64,000 nt of DNA from NCBI GenBank assembly GCA_963715485.1, contig OY970244.1:744001-808000 (forward strand), written 5' to 3'. The stretch is from SG8-30 sp963715485. Lineage in GTDB: Bacteria > Pseudomonadota > Gammaproteobacteria > Steroidobacterales > Steroidobacteraceae. Under the pieces are notes generated by a model that was not told the DNA's origin, did no database searches, and saw nothing but the letters and a program-made list of their open reading frames with translations. Made by a program: the position numbers and the translations under genes. Shown here one piece after another: positions 55,256-63,944 of the stretch (position 1 is the stretch's first letter; each line of letters starts with the position of its first letter).

Positions 55256-55897
55256 ATGACCTCCGGGCAACGCAGCGCGACGGGTAAACGCGGGCGGGTG
55301 CAGGCTGGCGAAGACCCGCGGCGCCCGCTCGAGAGGTTGCTGGCCGAGGTACGGGCCTGCCGCCTGTGCGAGGGGAACCTGCCGCTGGGACCGCGGCCGG
55401 TCCTGCGGGCGTCGGTCACGGCACGGCTGCTGATCGTGGGCCAGGCGCCCGGGACCCGTGTCCACGAGACCGGGATCCCCTGGAACGACCCCAGCGGCGA
55501 CCGGCTGCGGGAGTGGCTGGCGGTGGATCGCGAGACCTTCTACGACGAGGCACGGGTCGCGATCATCCCGACCGGCCTGTGCTACCCGGGCCGCAAGGGC
55601 AGTGGCGACGCGCCGCCGCGGCCCGAGTGCGCGCCGCGCTGGCACCCGTTGCTGCTGGCCGCGCTGCCGAGGATCGAGCTGGTCCTGCTGGTCGGCCAGT
55701 ACGCCCAGGCCTGGTACCTGGGCAGGCGGCGCAAGGCCAGCCTGGCCGAAACCGTCCGGGCGCACGCCGAGTACGAGCCCCGCTTCCTGCCGCTGCCCCA
55801 CCCGTCGCCGCGCAACAAGCTCTGGTTGCGGCGCAACGCCTGGTTCGAGGCCGAGGTCGTGCCCCACCTGCGCCGCCGCGTCGCCCCGCTGCTGTAA
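55256..55897 (+). CDS. Uracil-DNA glycosylase family protein
   Basis: A 213-residue member of the uracil-DNA glycosylase superfamily, in the branch close to families 4/5. An N-terminal CRLC pair (VRACRLCEGNLPLG) precedes LLIVGQAPGTRVHETGIPWN (motif 1), DPSGDRLREWL, VAIIPTGLCYPGRKG and the C-terminal PLPHPSPRNKLW (motif 2). These are the water-activating and uracil-pocket segments. Only two N-terminal cysteines and two more in the core are visible, so an iron-sulphur cluster is uncertain. It would remove uracil from DNA or be a non-catalytic relative. Confidence 0.82.
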   Translation: MTSGQRSATGKRGRVQAGEDPRRPLERLLAEVRACRLCEGNLPLGPRPVLRASVTARLLIVGQAPGTRVHETGIPWNDPSGDRLREWLAVDRETFYDEARVAIIPTGLCYPGRKGSGDAPPRPECAPRWHPLLLAALPRIELVLLVGQYAQAWYLGRRRKASLAETVRAHAEYEPRFLPLPHPSPRNKLWLRRNAWFEAEVVPHLRRRVAPLL

Positions 55898-55899
55898 AG

Positions 55900-55984
55900 G
55901 GGGACATTCCTATTTTCCTTCTGCCCAGCGGGAATCCGTCCGCGGGTCCGGCTGGCCGAAAAAGCGAAAAATAGGAATGTCCCC
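55900..55984. repeat. 85-bp palindromic element with 17-bp perfect arms (family A, copy 2)
   Basis: Left arm GGGGACATTCCTATTTT (55900-55916), right arm its exact complement (55968-55984). It starts within a few bases of the glycosylase stop codon and lies about 100 bases before frdC, so it may end the upstream transcript or insulate the frd operon. Confidence 0.82.
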
Positions 55985-56083
55985 AATTTCTTTTCTACGC
56001 GAGAACCCCTATTCCACGCGTCCTTGGGACGCGACAAAGTTCGGCCTCGAGCCCGTCCCGGCAAGACCAGGGAGAACAGAGCC

Positions 56084-56863
56084 TTGAGTACGACTCACGC
56101 AGGACGGCTGGCCGTCAACGCCAGCGTACCCGTCATGAACAGCCGCTGGCCGGCCCGGCTGGACGTCGCGCAGAGCATCACCGGCCTGCTGCTGGCCCTG
56201 TTCATGTGGGGCCACATGCTGTTCGTCTCGTCGATCCTCATCAGCAAGGACGCGATGTGGACGATCACCAAGTTCTTCGAGGGCTACTTCTTCTTCGGCC
56301 GGTCCTACCCGTGGATCGTCGCGGTGATCATCGGCATCGTGTTCGCGCTGTTCATCACGCACGCCGGGCTCGCGCTGCGGAAGTTCCCCGCCAACTACCG
56401 CCAGTACACGGTGTTCCGCCACCACATGCACGGCATGAAGCATGAGGACACCACGCTCTGGTACTGGCAGGTGGTCACCGGCTTCGCGCTGTTCTTCCTG
56501 GCCACCGCGCACCTGTGGTGGATGCTCACGCACCCGGGCGACATCGGTCCCTACGCCTCCTCGGCGCGCGTGTGGGGCGATCACTTCTGGATCCTCTACC
56601 TCGCGCTGCTGTTCGCGGTGGAGCTGCACGGCGGCATCGGCCTGTATCGCCTGGCCATCAAGTGGGGCTACTTCGAGGGCAAGGACCCTGCCTCGAGCCG
56701 CCGCAACCTGCGGCGCGTGAAGTGGACGATCACCGTGTTCCTGATCGTCCTCGGGCTGGCCACGCTGGCCGCCTACGTGAAGATCGGCATGTCGCCGGAA
56801 GTGCGCGCCGGCGAGCGCTACGTGCCCGCCTGGGTCGAGCAGCCAGAGGAGCACGCGCCATGA
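56084..56863 (+). CDS. frdC: Fumarate reductase cytochrome b subunit
   Basis: A 259-residue membrane anchor of the Wolinella-type (dihaem) quinol:fumarate reductase. Helices carry the haem-ligating His in FMWGHMLFVSS, FITHAGLALRKFPANYRQY, FRHHMHGMKHEDTTLWYW, FLATAHLWWMLTHPGDIG and AVELHGGIGLYRLAIKW. The TTG at 56084 follows AGGGAGA and avoids the palindrome at the earlier frame. It is first in a frdCAB operon with ATGA overlaps, as in Wolinella. It passes electrons from menaquinol to FrdB. Confidence 0.9.
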   Translation: MSTTHAGRLAVNASVPVMNSRWPARLDVAQSITGLLLALFMWGHMLFVSSILISKDAMWTITKFFEGYFFFGRSYPWIVAVIIGIVFALFITHAGLALRKFPANYRQYTVFRHHMHGMKHEDTTLWYWQVVTGFALFFLATAHLWWMLTHPGDIGPYASSARVWGDHFWILYLALLFAVELHGGIGLYRLAIKWGYFEGKDPASSRRNLRRVKWTITVFLIVLGLATLAAYVKIGMSPEVRAGERYVPAWVEQPEEHAP

Positions 56864-58833
56864 AGGTCATCTATTCCGACGTCCTGGTCATCGGCGGCGG
56901 GCTGGCCGGCCTGCGCGTGGCGATCGGCGCTCGGCGGCGCGGTTTCGACCCGCTGGTGCTGTCGCTGGTGCCGCCCAAGCGCTCGCACTCCGTGGCCGCG
57001 CAGGGCGGCATGCAGGCGAGCCTCGGCAACGTCATCAAGGGCGAGGGCGACAACGAGGACGTGCACTTCGAGGACACCGTCCGCGGCAGCGACTGGGGCG
57101 CCGACCAGGCCGTCGTGCGCATGTTCGTGAACACCGCGCCGAAGGCGGTGCGCGAGCTGGCCGCCTGGGGCGTGCCCTGGAGCCGCGTTCGTCGCGGCGA
57201 CCGCGAGGTCATCATCAACGGGCAGAAGGTGACGCTGACCGAGAAGGACGACGCGCACGGGCTGATCGCCCAGCGCGACTTCGGCGGCACCAAGAAGTGG
57301 CGCACCTGCTACGCCTCGGACGGCACCGGGCACTCGATGCTGTTCGCGATGGGCGACCAGGCGATCGCCGAGGGCATCCCGGTGCTCGAGCGCACCGAGG
57401 CGCTGTCGCTGATCCACGACGGCAGGCGCTGCCACGGCGCCGTCGTGCGCGACCTGATCACGGGCGAGCTGGCGGCCTGCGTGGCGCGCGCGACGGTCGT
57501 CGCCACCGGCGGGGCAGGGCGGCTGTACCGGGTCACGACCAATGCCGTCATCAACGAGGGCATCGGCCACGCGCTGGCGCTGGAGACCGGTGTCGCCGCG
57601 CTCGGCAACATGGAGGCGGTCCAGTTCCACCCGACCGGCATCTTCCCGGCCGGCATCCTCGTCACCGAGGGCTGCCGCGGCGACGGCGGCCTGCTGCGCG
57701 ACGCCGAAGGGCATCGCTTCATGCCGGACTACGAGCCGGAGAAGAAGGAGCTGGCCTCGCGCGACGTGGTCTCGCGGCGCATGGAGGAGCACATCCGCAA
57801 GGGCCATGGCGTGCAGTCGCGCTTCGGCGAGCACCTGTGGCTGGACATCACCCTGCTCGGGCGTGCGCACATCGAGCGCAACCTGCGCGAGGTGAAGGAC
57901 ATCTGCCGCTACTTCCTCGGCATCGACCCGGCCGACAAGTGGATCCCGGTGCGGCCCGCGCAGCACTACACCATGGGCGGAGTGCGCACCGACCACACCG
58001 GGCAGAACCCGGCGCTGGCCGGCCTGTTTGCGGCCGGCGAGGCGGCCTGCTGGGACATGCACGGGTTCAACCGGCTCGGCGGCAACTCGGTCGCCGAGAC
58101 CGTGGTGGCCGGCATGATCGTCGGCGAGTTCGTGGCCGACTACTGCGAGGGCGCCGAACTGGAGGTCTCGACGAAGCTGGTCCAGGAATTCGTGGACCGC
58201 GAGAAGGCTTACCTCGCATCGCTGTGCAACGGCGGCAAGGAGGATCCCTCGGCGCTGCGCATCCGGATGCAGGACATCATGACCAGCAAGGTCGGCATCT
58301 TCCGTGACGGCGGGGACCTGGCGAGCGCGGTCGACGAGCTGGCCGAGCTGTACCGGCGCAGCCGCAACATCGGTGTCGGCAGCCACGCGCCGGGCGCGAA
58401 CCCGGAGCTGGTGACCGCCTATCGCACGCAGAAGATGCTGCGCCTTGCGCTGACCGTGGCCTGCGGCGCGAAGACCCGCACCGAGAGCCGCGGCGCGCAC
58501 TTCCGCATGGACTTCCCGCAGCGCAACGACCAGGAATGGCTCAAGCGCACGCTGGCCACCTGGCCCGACCCGTCGGCCGACTTCCCGACGCTGGGCTACG
58601 AGCCGCTCGACATCATGACGATGGAGCTGCCGCCGGGATGGCGAGGCTATGGCGCCCGCAACCAGATCGACCATCCGGACACCGCGGTGCGCGAGCAGCA
58701 GGTCAAGGAAACCCGCGAGCGGCTCGCGGAGCAGGGCCGGTTCGCCATCCAGGAGGCGTTGATGCCCTACGAGCACCTGCTGCCCGAGGCCGTCCGCGGA
58801 CGTAACGAACGACTCGGGGAGAAGCTGCCATGA
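56860..58833 (+). CDS. frdA: Fumarate reductase flavoprotein subunit
   Basis: A 657-residue, intact flavoprotein. The FAD loop is DVLVIGGGLAGLRVAIGARR, the covalent-FAD His lies in KRSHSVAAQGGMQASLG, and the active-site region includes GGAGRLYRVTTNAVINEGIG, EAVQFHPTGIFPAGILVTEG (substrate His) and FNRLGGNSVAETVVAGMIV. It reduces fumarate to succinate in the cytoplasm (or, run backwards, oxidises succinate). The length and FAD His agree with the Wolinella/epsilon-type QFR. The ATG overlaps the frdC stop (ATGA) and its end overlaps frdB (ATGA). Confidence 0.95.
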   Translation: MKVIYSDVLVIGGGLAGLRVAIGARRRGFDPLVLSLVPPKRSHSVAAQGGMQASLGNVIKGEGDNEDVHFEDTVRGSDWGADQAVVRMFVNTAPKAVRELAAWGVPWSRVRRGDREVIINGQKVTLTEKDDAHGLIAQRDFGGTKKWRTCYASDGTGHSMLFAMGDQAIAEGIPVLERTEALSLIHDGRRCHGAVVRDLITGELAACVARATVVATGGAGRLYRVTTNAVINEGIGHALALETGVAALGNMEAVQFHPTGIFPAGILVTEGCRGDGGLLRDAEGHRFMPDYEPEKKELASRDVVSRRMEEHIRKGHGVQSRFGEHLWLDITLLGRAHIERNLREVKDICRYFLGIDPADKWIPVRPAQHYTMGGVRTDHTGQNPALAGLFAAGEAACWDMHGFNRLGGNSVAETVVAGMIVGEFVADYCEGAELEVSTKLVQEFVDREKAYLASLCNGGKEDPSALRIRMQDIMTSKVGIFRDGGDLASAVDELAELYRRSRNIGVGSHAPGANPELVTAYRTQKMLRLALTVACGAKTRTESRGAHFRMDFPQRNDQEWLKRTLATWPDPSADFPTLGYEPLDIMTMELPPGWRGYGARNQIDHPDTAVREQQVKETRERLAEQGRFAIQEALMPYEHLLPEAVRGRNERLGEKLP

Positions 58834-59570
58834 CCGGCCAGGCGTCGCCGCGCAGGCTGCGCGTACACATCCTGCGCTACAACCCGGCCGAGCCGGAGAA
58901 GCAGGCCCACCTGCAGACCTACGAGGTCGACGAGGCGGACGGCATGACGCTGTTCATCCTGCTGACCGAGCTGCGCGAGAAGCAGGACCCGTCGCTGCAG
59001 TTCGACTTCGTCTGCCGCGCCGGGGTCTGCGGCAGCTGTGGCATGGTGGTCAACGGTCGCCCGGGGCTCGCCTGCCGCACGCTGACCGCCGAGCTGCCGG
59101 CGGACATCACGCTGGCGCCGCTGCCGACCTTCGAGCTGATCGGCGACCTGTCGGTGAACACCGGCAAGTGGATGCGCGAGATGTCGGAGCGGCTCGAGAC
59201 CTGGGTCCACCAGAAGCAGCAGGAAGTGGACCTGCGCAGGCACGAGGAGAAGATGGATCCCGACCTCGCCGACGAGGTCTACGAACTCGACCGCTGCATC
59301 GAGTGCGGCTGCTGCGTGGCCGCCTGCGGCACGGCCCACATGCGCACCGACTTCGTCGGCGCCGTGGGGCTGAACAAGGTGGCGCGCTTCAGCCTGGACC
59401 CGCGCGACGAGCGCGGCGACGCCGACATGTACGAACTGGTCGGCAACGACGACGGCGTGTTCGGCTGCATGTCGCTGCTTGCCTGCAACGACCTGTGCCC
59501 GAAGGAATTGCCGCTGCAGTCACAGATCGCCTACCTGCGGCGCAGGATGGCGAAGCAGGGCACCGGCTGA
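58830..59570 (+). CDS. frdB: Fumarate reductase iron-sulphur subunit
   Basis: A 246-residue, intact protein. It has the [2Fe-2S] site CRAGVCGSCGMVVNG with a later LAC, the CIECGCCVAACGTA cluster ([4Fe-4S]) and the CMSLLACNDLCPKELP cluster ([3Fe-4S]). It wires FrdC haems to FrdA flavin. The preceding ATGA overlap and operon order C-A-B match the Wolinella arrangement. The stop codon A is the first base of a palindromic repeat. Confidence 0.94.
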   Translation: MTGQASPRRLRVHILRYNPAEPEKQAHLQTYEVDEADGMTLFILLTELREKQDPSLQFDFVCRAGVCGSCGMVVNGRPGLACRTLTAELPADITLAPLPTFELIGDLSVNTGKWMREMSERLETWVHQKQQEVDLRRHEEKMDPDLADEVYELDRCIECGCCVAACGTAHMRTDFVGAVGLNKVARFSLDPRDERGDADMYELVGNDDGVFGCMSLLACNDLCPKELPLQSQIAYLRRRMAKQGTG

Positions 59571-59677
59571 AAAGGGTCCGCAACCCTTTTTTGGGCCTTT
59601 CTTCGGGCGGCATGCGAGAAAAGGGGGCCGACGGCCCCCTTTTTGGTGCTCTACGGAAAAGGGTTGCGGACCCTTTT
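59570..59677. repeat. 108-bp nested palindrome (family C, copy 1)
   Basis: Arms AAAAGGGTCCGCAACCCTTTT (59570-59590) and its exact complement (59657-59677), 21 bases each. A second hairpin inside, about 59619-59643 (AAGGGGGCCG, A, CGGCCCCCTT), is followed by T's. It starts on the last base of the frdB stop codon. A shorter relative is at 60937-60974. Confidence 0.85.
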
Positions 59678-59702
59678 CCGGGGCGAATGCCGCGATGGAT
59701 GA

Positions 59703-60098
59703 TCAGTCGTAGAGGTCGGACGGGACGTTGCCGCCGTTCTCCGCGATCTTCTTCAGCACGGTCTTGTGCAGCCACATGTTCATCTGCGCGGAATCGCCCA
59801 TCTTGTCGGCCGGGCAGCCGAGCTCGACCGCGAGCTCCTTGCGTGCCGCGTAGCTGCTGTCGATGTCGAGCAGCTTGAGCAGGTCGACGATGGAGGTCTT
59901 CCAGTTGAGCTTCTGCGGATTGGCCGCCGCCCATCCCTCGAGCATGGAAACGACGTCCACGACGGGAATCTCCACCGGCGGAGGCGGCGGTGGCGGGGCC
60001 ATTTCGACGGGCGCAGGCGCAGGTGCCGGCGCGGGTGCCGGAGGCGGCTCGTCCTTGGCCAGGCCGAGCTTCTTCATGATCGAGTTGAAAAATCCCAT
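59703..60098 (-). CDS. DUF3597 protein
   Basis: A 131-residue protein. It starts MGFFNSIMKKLGLAKDE, then a Pro/Ala-rich linker (PAPAPAPAPAPVEM) and the DUF3597 domain: VVDVVSMLEGWAAANPQKLN, WKTSIVDLLKLLDIDSSYAA, RKELAVELGCPADKMGDSAQ, and LHKTVLKKIAENGGNVPSDL. The family is helical and of unknown role, related by shape to LysM-associated XkdP-like proteins in other bacteria. There is no signal peptide. It is divergent from DUF937. Confidence 0.9.
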   Translation of the reverse strand: MGFFNSIMKKLGLAKDEPPPAPAPAPAPAPVEMAPPPPPPPVEIPVVDVVSMLEGWAAANPQKLNWKTSIVDLLKLLDIDSSYAARKELAVELGCPADKMGDSAQMNMWLHKTVLKKIAENGGNVPSDLYD

Positions 60099-60368
60099 GA
60101 CGTTCACGTCCCTTCTTGCTGTGGGATGCCCTGTGGGCGGGAACGGCGGAGGTCCGCCGCGCTTCACATCCGGCGGTCCTGTTCCCTGCCGCCGGCGCGT
60201 GGGGAAACCTTACCGGATACTGCCCCCGCAGGCATCGAATTTTGCTGCGAGCCCGCCCGGGACTGTCGTCATCGCGACACTCCGGGCCGACGCACGCCGG
60301 ACAGTGGATTGCGGAGGCATCGCGCCTTGCTAGACTGCGGCTCCTCACGGACGAAAGGGATACGGACC

Positions 60369-60923
60369 ATGGACCTGCAGCAGATGATCAACCAGATGGG
60401 CGGCCTCCAGCAGATCGCCGGAGAGCTCGGCATCAGCAACGAGCAGGCGGCGAGCGGTGCCGCGGCATTGTTGCCGGCCATCCTCGGTGGCTTCAAGCAA
60501 CAGGCACGTGCCCAGCCCGGCGGGCTCGAGGACCTGGTCGGCATTCTCGGGGGGCTCGGCGGCGGCGGGCTGCTCGACGACGTGCTGTCGCCGCAGCCGA
60601 CCAATGTGAGCCGCGGCAACGACGTGCTCGGACAGATCTTCGGCTCGAAGGACGTCAGCCGCACCGTGGCGCGGGGCGCCTCGGCCCGCAGCGGCCTCGA
60701 CCCGGCCCTGCTGACGAAGATGCTGCCGATGCTGGCCATGCTCGTCGGCGGCTTCCTGTCGCAGCGAGGTGCAGCCGCTGCGCCGCGTGCAGGTGCGATG
60801 CCCGCGGCGCAGCATGCGGCGGGACACGGTGCCTTCGGCGAGCTGGCCTCGATGCTCGACCTGAACGGGGATGGCAACCCGCTCGACGACATCATGAACG
60901 TGGCCGGCCAGCTGATGCGCTGA
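60369..60923 (+). CDS. DUF937 (YidB-like) protein
   Basis: A 184-residue protein matching DUF937: DLQQMINQMGGLQQIAGELG, then ISNEQAASGAAALLPAILGG and the C-terminal GELASMLDLNGDGNPLDDIM. The Gly/Ala-rich middle (GGLEDLVGILGGLGGGGLLD) is expected to be flexible. DUF937 proteins are soluble and of unknown role, and here it stands alone with a good terminator downstream. It is convergent with the TonB receptor. Confidence 0.88.
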   Translation: MDLQQMINQMGGLQQIAGELGISNEQAASGAAALLPAILGGFKQQARAQPGGLEDLVGILGGLGGGGLLDDVLSPQPTNVSRGNDVLGQIFGSKDVSRTVARGASARSGLDPALLTKMLPMLAMLVGGFLSQRGAAAAPRAGAMPAAQHAAGHGAFGELASMLDLNGDGNPLDDIMNVAGQLMR

Positions 60924-60936
60924 CGGCTCGTCGATC

Positions 60937-60974
60937 AAGGGACCGCAGCCCTTCGAAAAGGGTTGCGGTCCCTT
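60937..60974. terminator. Hairpin between DUF937 and the FecA-like receptor (family C, copy 2)
   Basis: AAGGGACCGCAGCCCTT (60937-60953), loop CGAA, AAGGGTTGCGGTCCCTT (60958-60974), with one G-U pair, followed by TTT. The sequence is close to the arm of the repeat at 59570, so this is a compact family C copy placed between two converging stop codons. Confidence 0.8.
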
Positions 60975-60976
60975 TT

Positions 60977-63257
60977 TCAGAACTCGACGGTGAAGCCTGC
61001 CAGCACGGTGCGCGGCGCGCCGGGACGTGCTCCCGCCGGCCGGAAGGCGACGTTGTACTCCTCCCCGGCCAGGTTCTGCGCGCTGGCGAACAGGGTCGTG
61101 CGGTCGTTGAGGTCGAATTCACCGCGCAGGTCGAGCAGCGTGCGGCTGTCGATGCGTTGCGTCTCCGGGATCGCCCCGGTACCCGCCACGGCGCGCGCCT
61201 CGTCCACGTAGTTGACCGCGAGATAGGCGCGCCAGCGCTCGGCCTCGATGCCGGCGTTCAGCGTCAGCTGGTTCTCCGGCACGTACGGCAATTCGTCACC
61301 CCTCTGGACGTCGCCCCACTCGCCGAAGTCGCTGTCGAAGCTGGTCTCGAACTCGCCCTGCGTCCAGGTATAGGTGAGCGACAGCGGCAGCGCGAACCCG
61401 GTCCGGAGAAGGCGACCGACGCGTCCCAGGCCGCGGTGAGTTCCAGGCCATGGACGCGCGCGGCGCCGCCGTCGTACTGGTCCCCGACGGTGCAGCTGCC
61501 GCCGGTGGAGGCGGTGCAGGTGCCGACGAGGTTCTCGTAGTCCACCAGGAAGGCGATGGCCTCGAGCGAGGCCGCGCCGCGGTCATAGCGGATGCCGCCC
61601 TCGTAGTTCCAGGACAGCTCCTCGTCCGCGTCCGAACCGGGCGATGGGTTGACGAATCCCCGGTGCACGCCGCCGACCAGCAGCAGGCTGTCGTTGAGCG
61701 CGTAGGTCGCGCCGAGGCCCGGGAGCAGGGCATCCACGCTGTTCCTCGCGACGCTGCCCGGCCCGTCGCGATCCGGGTTGGAGCCGCCCCAGTTGGTCCG
61801 CTTCAGTTCGATGGTCTCGTAGCGCAGCCCGGGCGTCAGCGTCCAGTCGCCCCAGGTGATCGTGTCGCGAACGTACAGGGCCCAGGCCGCGGCCTCGCCG
61901 ACGCGGTTGTCCTGCGTGCCGGGTGCGCCGGCGGAAGTCAGCAGCATCCGGCCGTCCACCATCTGGTAGCGGTCGTCGTTCTGGAAGCGGTCCTCCTCGT
62001 CCTGGTGGTAGCGTGCAGACAGCTCCAGCTCGTGGCGTGCCGCGCCCGCGTCGAAGCCGACGCCCAGGACCGCTTGCAGGCCCGCCGCGTAGTACTCGCG
62101 CGCATTGTTGCGCACGCGCAGGGCCCCGGCAGCGCTGCTCGTGCCGGGCTCGCCGATCAGGGCCGCGTACTCGACCGGATAGGCGGCCGGGTTCGTCAGG
62201 ATGTTCGTGAGGCTGGTGTAACCGGTATCGGCCGCGTTGCGGACGTCGTTCAGCTTGTACCAGGCGCGCTGGGTGCTCGTGTAATAGGCCATCGTGGTGA
62301 GGCCGACGTCGTCGCTGAAGTCGAGCTGGTGCGTCGCCTGCCAGGTCTGGTGCTCGACCTGCATGTTGTCCAGCTGGCTGCTGCGGTAGCGGCGGTAGGG
62401 GTCCGCGCGGAAGTCGTCCAGGGCCAGGCCGAGGTAGGTCTCGTCGGAGTCCTCGTCGGAGTACTGGAACTTCAGCTCGAGCGACTGGCGCAGGTCGGCG
62501 CCGTCCTTCGAGCGGAACGCAAGCTTGGCCACGTAGTCCTGGATGCGGAAGCCCGTGTCGCCGCCCGAGTCCAGTTCCTTGAAGCCGTCGGAGGCCTCCT
62601 GCAACGTCTCGAGGCTGGCGCCGACATCGAATGCACCGTCCGTCTGCGTCCAGCCGCCGATGACAGCCGTGCCCGCGCCAGGTCCCGAACTCGCCTCCCG
62701 ACAGGTCGAGCTTGCCGCCGAGCCCTTCACCCGGGGCCGCCCGGGATGGGCGTCGAGAACATGCCGAGCGAGCCGGCCACTGTCTGCGGCCCGTACTTGA
62801 TCGCGGCCGGCCCCTTGCTGACCTCCACCGCGGCCATGCGTGGGGTGCGAGGGAAGTAGTAGGCACCCGGGGCGGCGTAGGGCGCGGGCGCGATCGGCAC
62901 GCCGTCCTCCATCACCGCGATCTTGGCGTTGCGATCGGTGCCGGAGCCGCGGATGCCGATGCTGGGTCGGATGCCGAAGCCTTCTTCCTCGACGATGTTG
63001 AGGCCCGGCACCTGGCGCAGCACGCGGTTGATGTCCGCGTAGGACTGCTGCTCGAGGACGCTCGCGTCGAGGAACTGGACGGACCCGGCCACTTCGCGTG
63101 CGTCCAGGCGGGAGGCGCTGACGACGATGCGCTCGAGGATGGTCGTATCGGCGGGGAGACCCGCGGCGGCGGCATCGTCGGCCAGGGCGGGCAGGGCAGC
63201 GCTGGCCAGCAGGGCGGTCACGGTGGCCTGCAGGGCGCGGTTCGCTCGGGCGGTCAT
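60977..63257 (-). CDS. FecA-like TonB-dependent receptor (three frameshifts)
   Basis: About 760 residues. A signal peptide starts at the ATG at 63257 (LLASAALPALA), followed by RIVVSASRLDAREVAGSVQF, INRVLRQVPGLNIVEEEGFG, IRPSIGIRGSGTDRNAKIAV and VEVSKGPAAIKYGPQTVAGS (plug). Breaks: +1 at about 62729, +1 at about 62668-62671 and a net -1 near 61405. Between them are QTDGAFDVGASLETLQEASD, FRIQDYVAKLAFRSKDGADL and a long barrel, ending in TVLAGFTVEF. This pattern is that of FecA-like siderophore/ferric-citrate receptors. An iron-box-like palindrome precedes the gene. No fecIR pair is seen. Confidence 0.85.
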
Positions 63258-63330
63258 TCGATTCTCCGGTCTTCTCCTGCCGGGGGCCGCTGCACCCGGA
63301 CCGGCCGCTGGACCGGTGGTGGGGAATGTA

Positions 63331-63371
63331 TGAGAATCAAATACGAATGTAAATGCGAATCACTCGCATTT
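63331..63371 (-). promoter_or_regulatory. Fur-box-like operator upstream of the FecA-like receptor
   Basis: AAATGCGA-ATCAC-TCGCATTT (63351-63371) is a perfect 8-bp inverted repeat. To its left, GAGAAT, GAATGT and GAATCA units recur at close spacing, resembling overlapping Fur half-sites. It is AT-rich in a GC-rich neighbourhood, 75-115 bases before the receptor start, so iron-dependent repression is likely but unproven. Confidence 0.6.
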
Positions 63372-63400
63372 AGGTAGAACCCGCAACAGGGCCCAAGTCT

Positions 63401-63458
63401 GGTGCCGGGTCGGGGGTTTCGGGGGTTTCAAAATCCCCGAAACCCCCGACCCGGCACC
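63401..63458. terminator. Hairpin with 24-bp perfect stem (family B, copy 3)
   Basis: Arms 63401-63424 and 63435-63458 are exact complements; the arm contains GGTGCCGGGTCGGGGG and the loop is GTTTCAAAAT. It lies 3 bases after the yajQ stop. The GAAACCCCCGACCCGGCACC part is shared with 8625-8663. Confidence 0.82.
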
Positions 63459-63460
63459 GA

Positions 63461-63944
63461 TCAGTCGCGGAAGTTCTTGAATTGCAAGGGCACGCCGGGT
63501 TCGGCCTGCTTCAGCAGGCCGATGGCCGACTGCAGCTCGTCGCGCTGCTTGCCGGTCACCCGCAGCTGCTCGCCCTGGATCTGCGCCTGGACCTTGAGCT
63601 TCGCGTCCTTGAGCGTCCGCTGCAGCTTCTTGCCCGTTTCCTGGTCGATGCCATGACGCAGGACGACCTCCTGGCGCGCCGAGCTCAGCGTGACCGTCGG
63701 GCTCCTTGGCGTCGAGGCAGGCGACGTCGATGCCGCGCTTGGACACCTTCAGCGTCAGGATGTCGAGCATCTGCTTCAGCTGGAAGTCCACCTGGGCCTC
63801 CAGCGTCACGGTGTACTCGTTCAGCTCGTACTTTGCCCCGGTGCCCTTGAAGTCGAAGCGCTGGCTGACCTCGCGGTTCGCCTGGTCGACGGCGTTGGTG
63901 AGTTCGTGGGGATCGATTTCCGATACGACGTCGAAGGAGGGCAT
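63461..63944 (-). CDS. yajQ: YajQ family nucleotide-binding protein (one frameshift)
   Basis: About 160 residues once corrected, the usual YajQ length. It begins MPSFDVVSEIDPHELTNAVD and QANREVSQRFDFKGT, then YELNEYTVTLEAQVDFQLKQ. A +1 slip at about 63705 separates CLDAKEP from VTLSSARQEVVLRHGID, after which LQRTLKDAKLKVQAQIQGEQ, LRVTGKQRDELQSAIGLLKQ and PGVPLQFKNFRD finish the protein. YajQ binds c-di-GMP or GTP and acts with a regulator in Xanthomonas. It is the last complete gene in the window. Confidence 0.9.
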
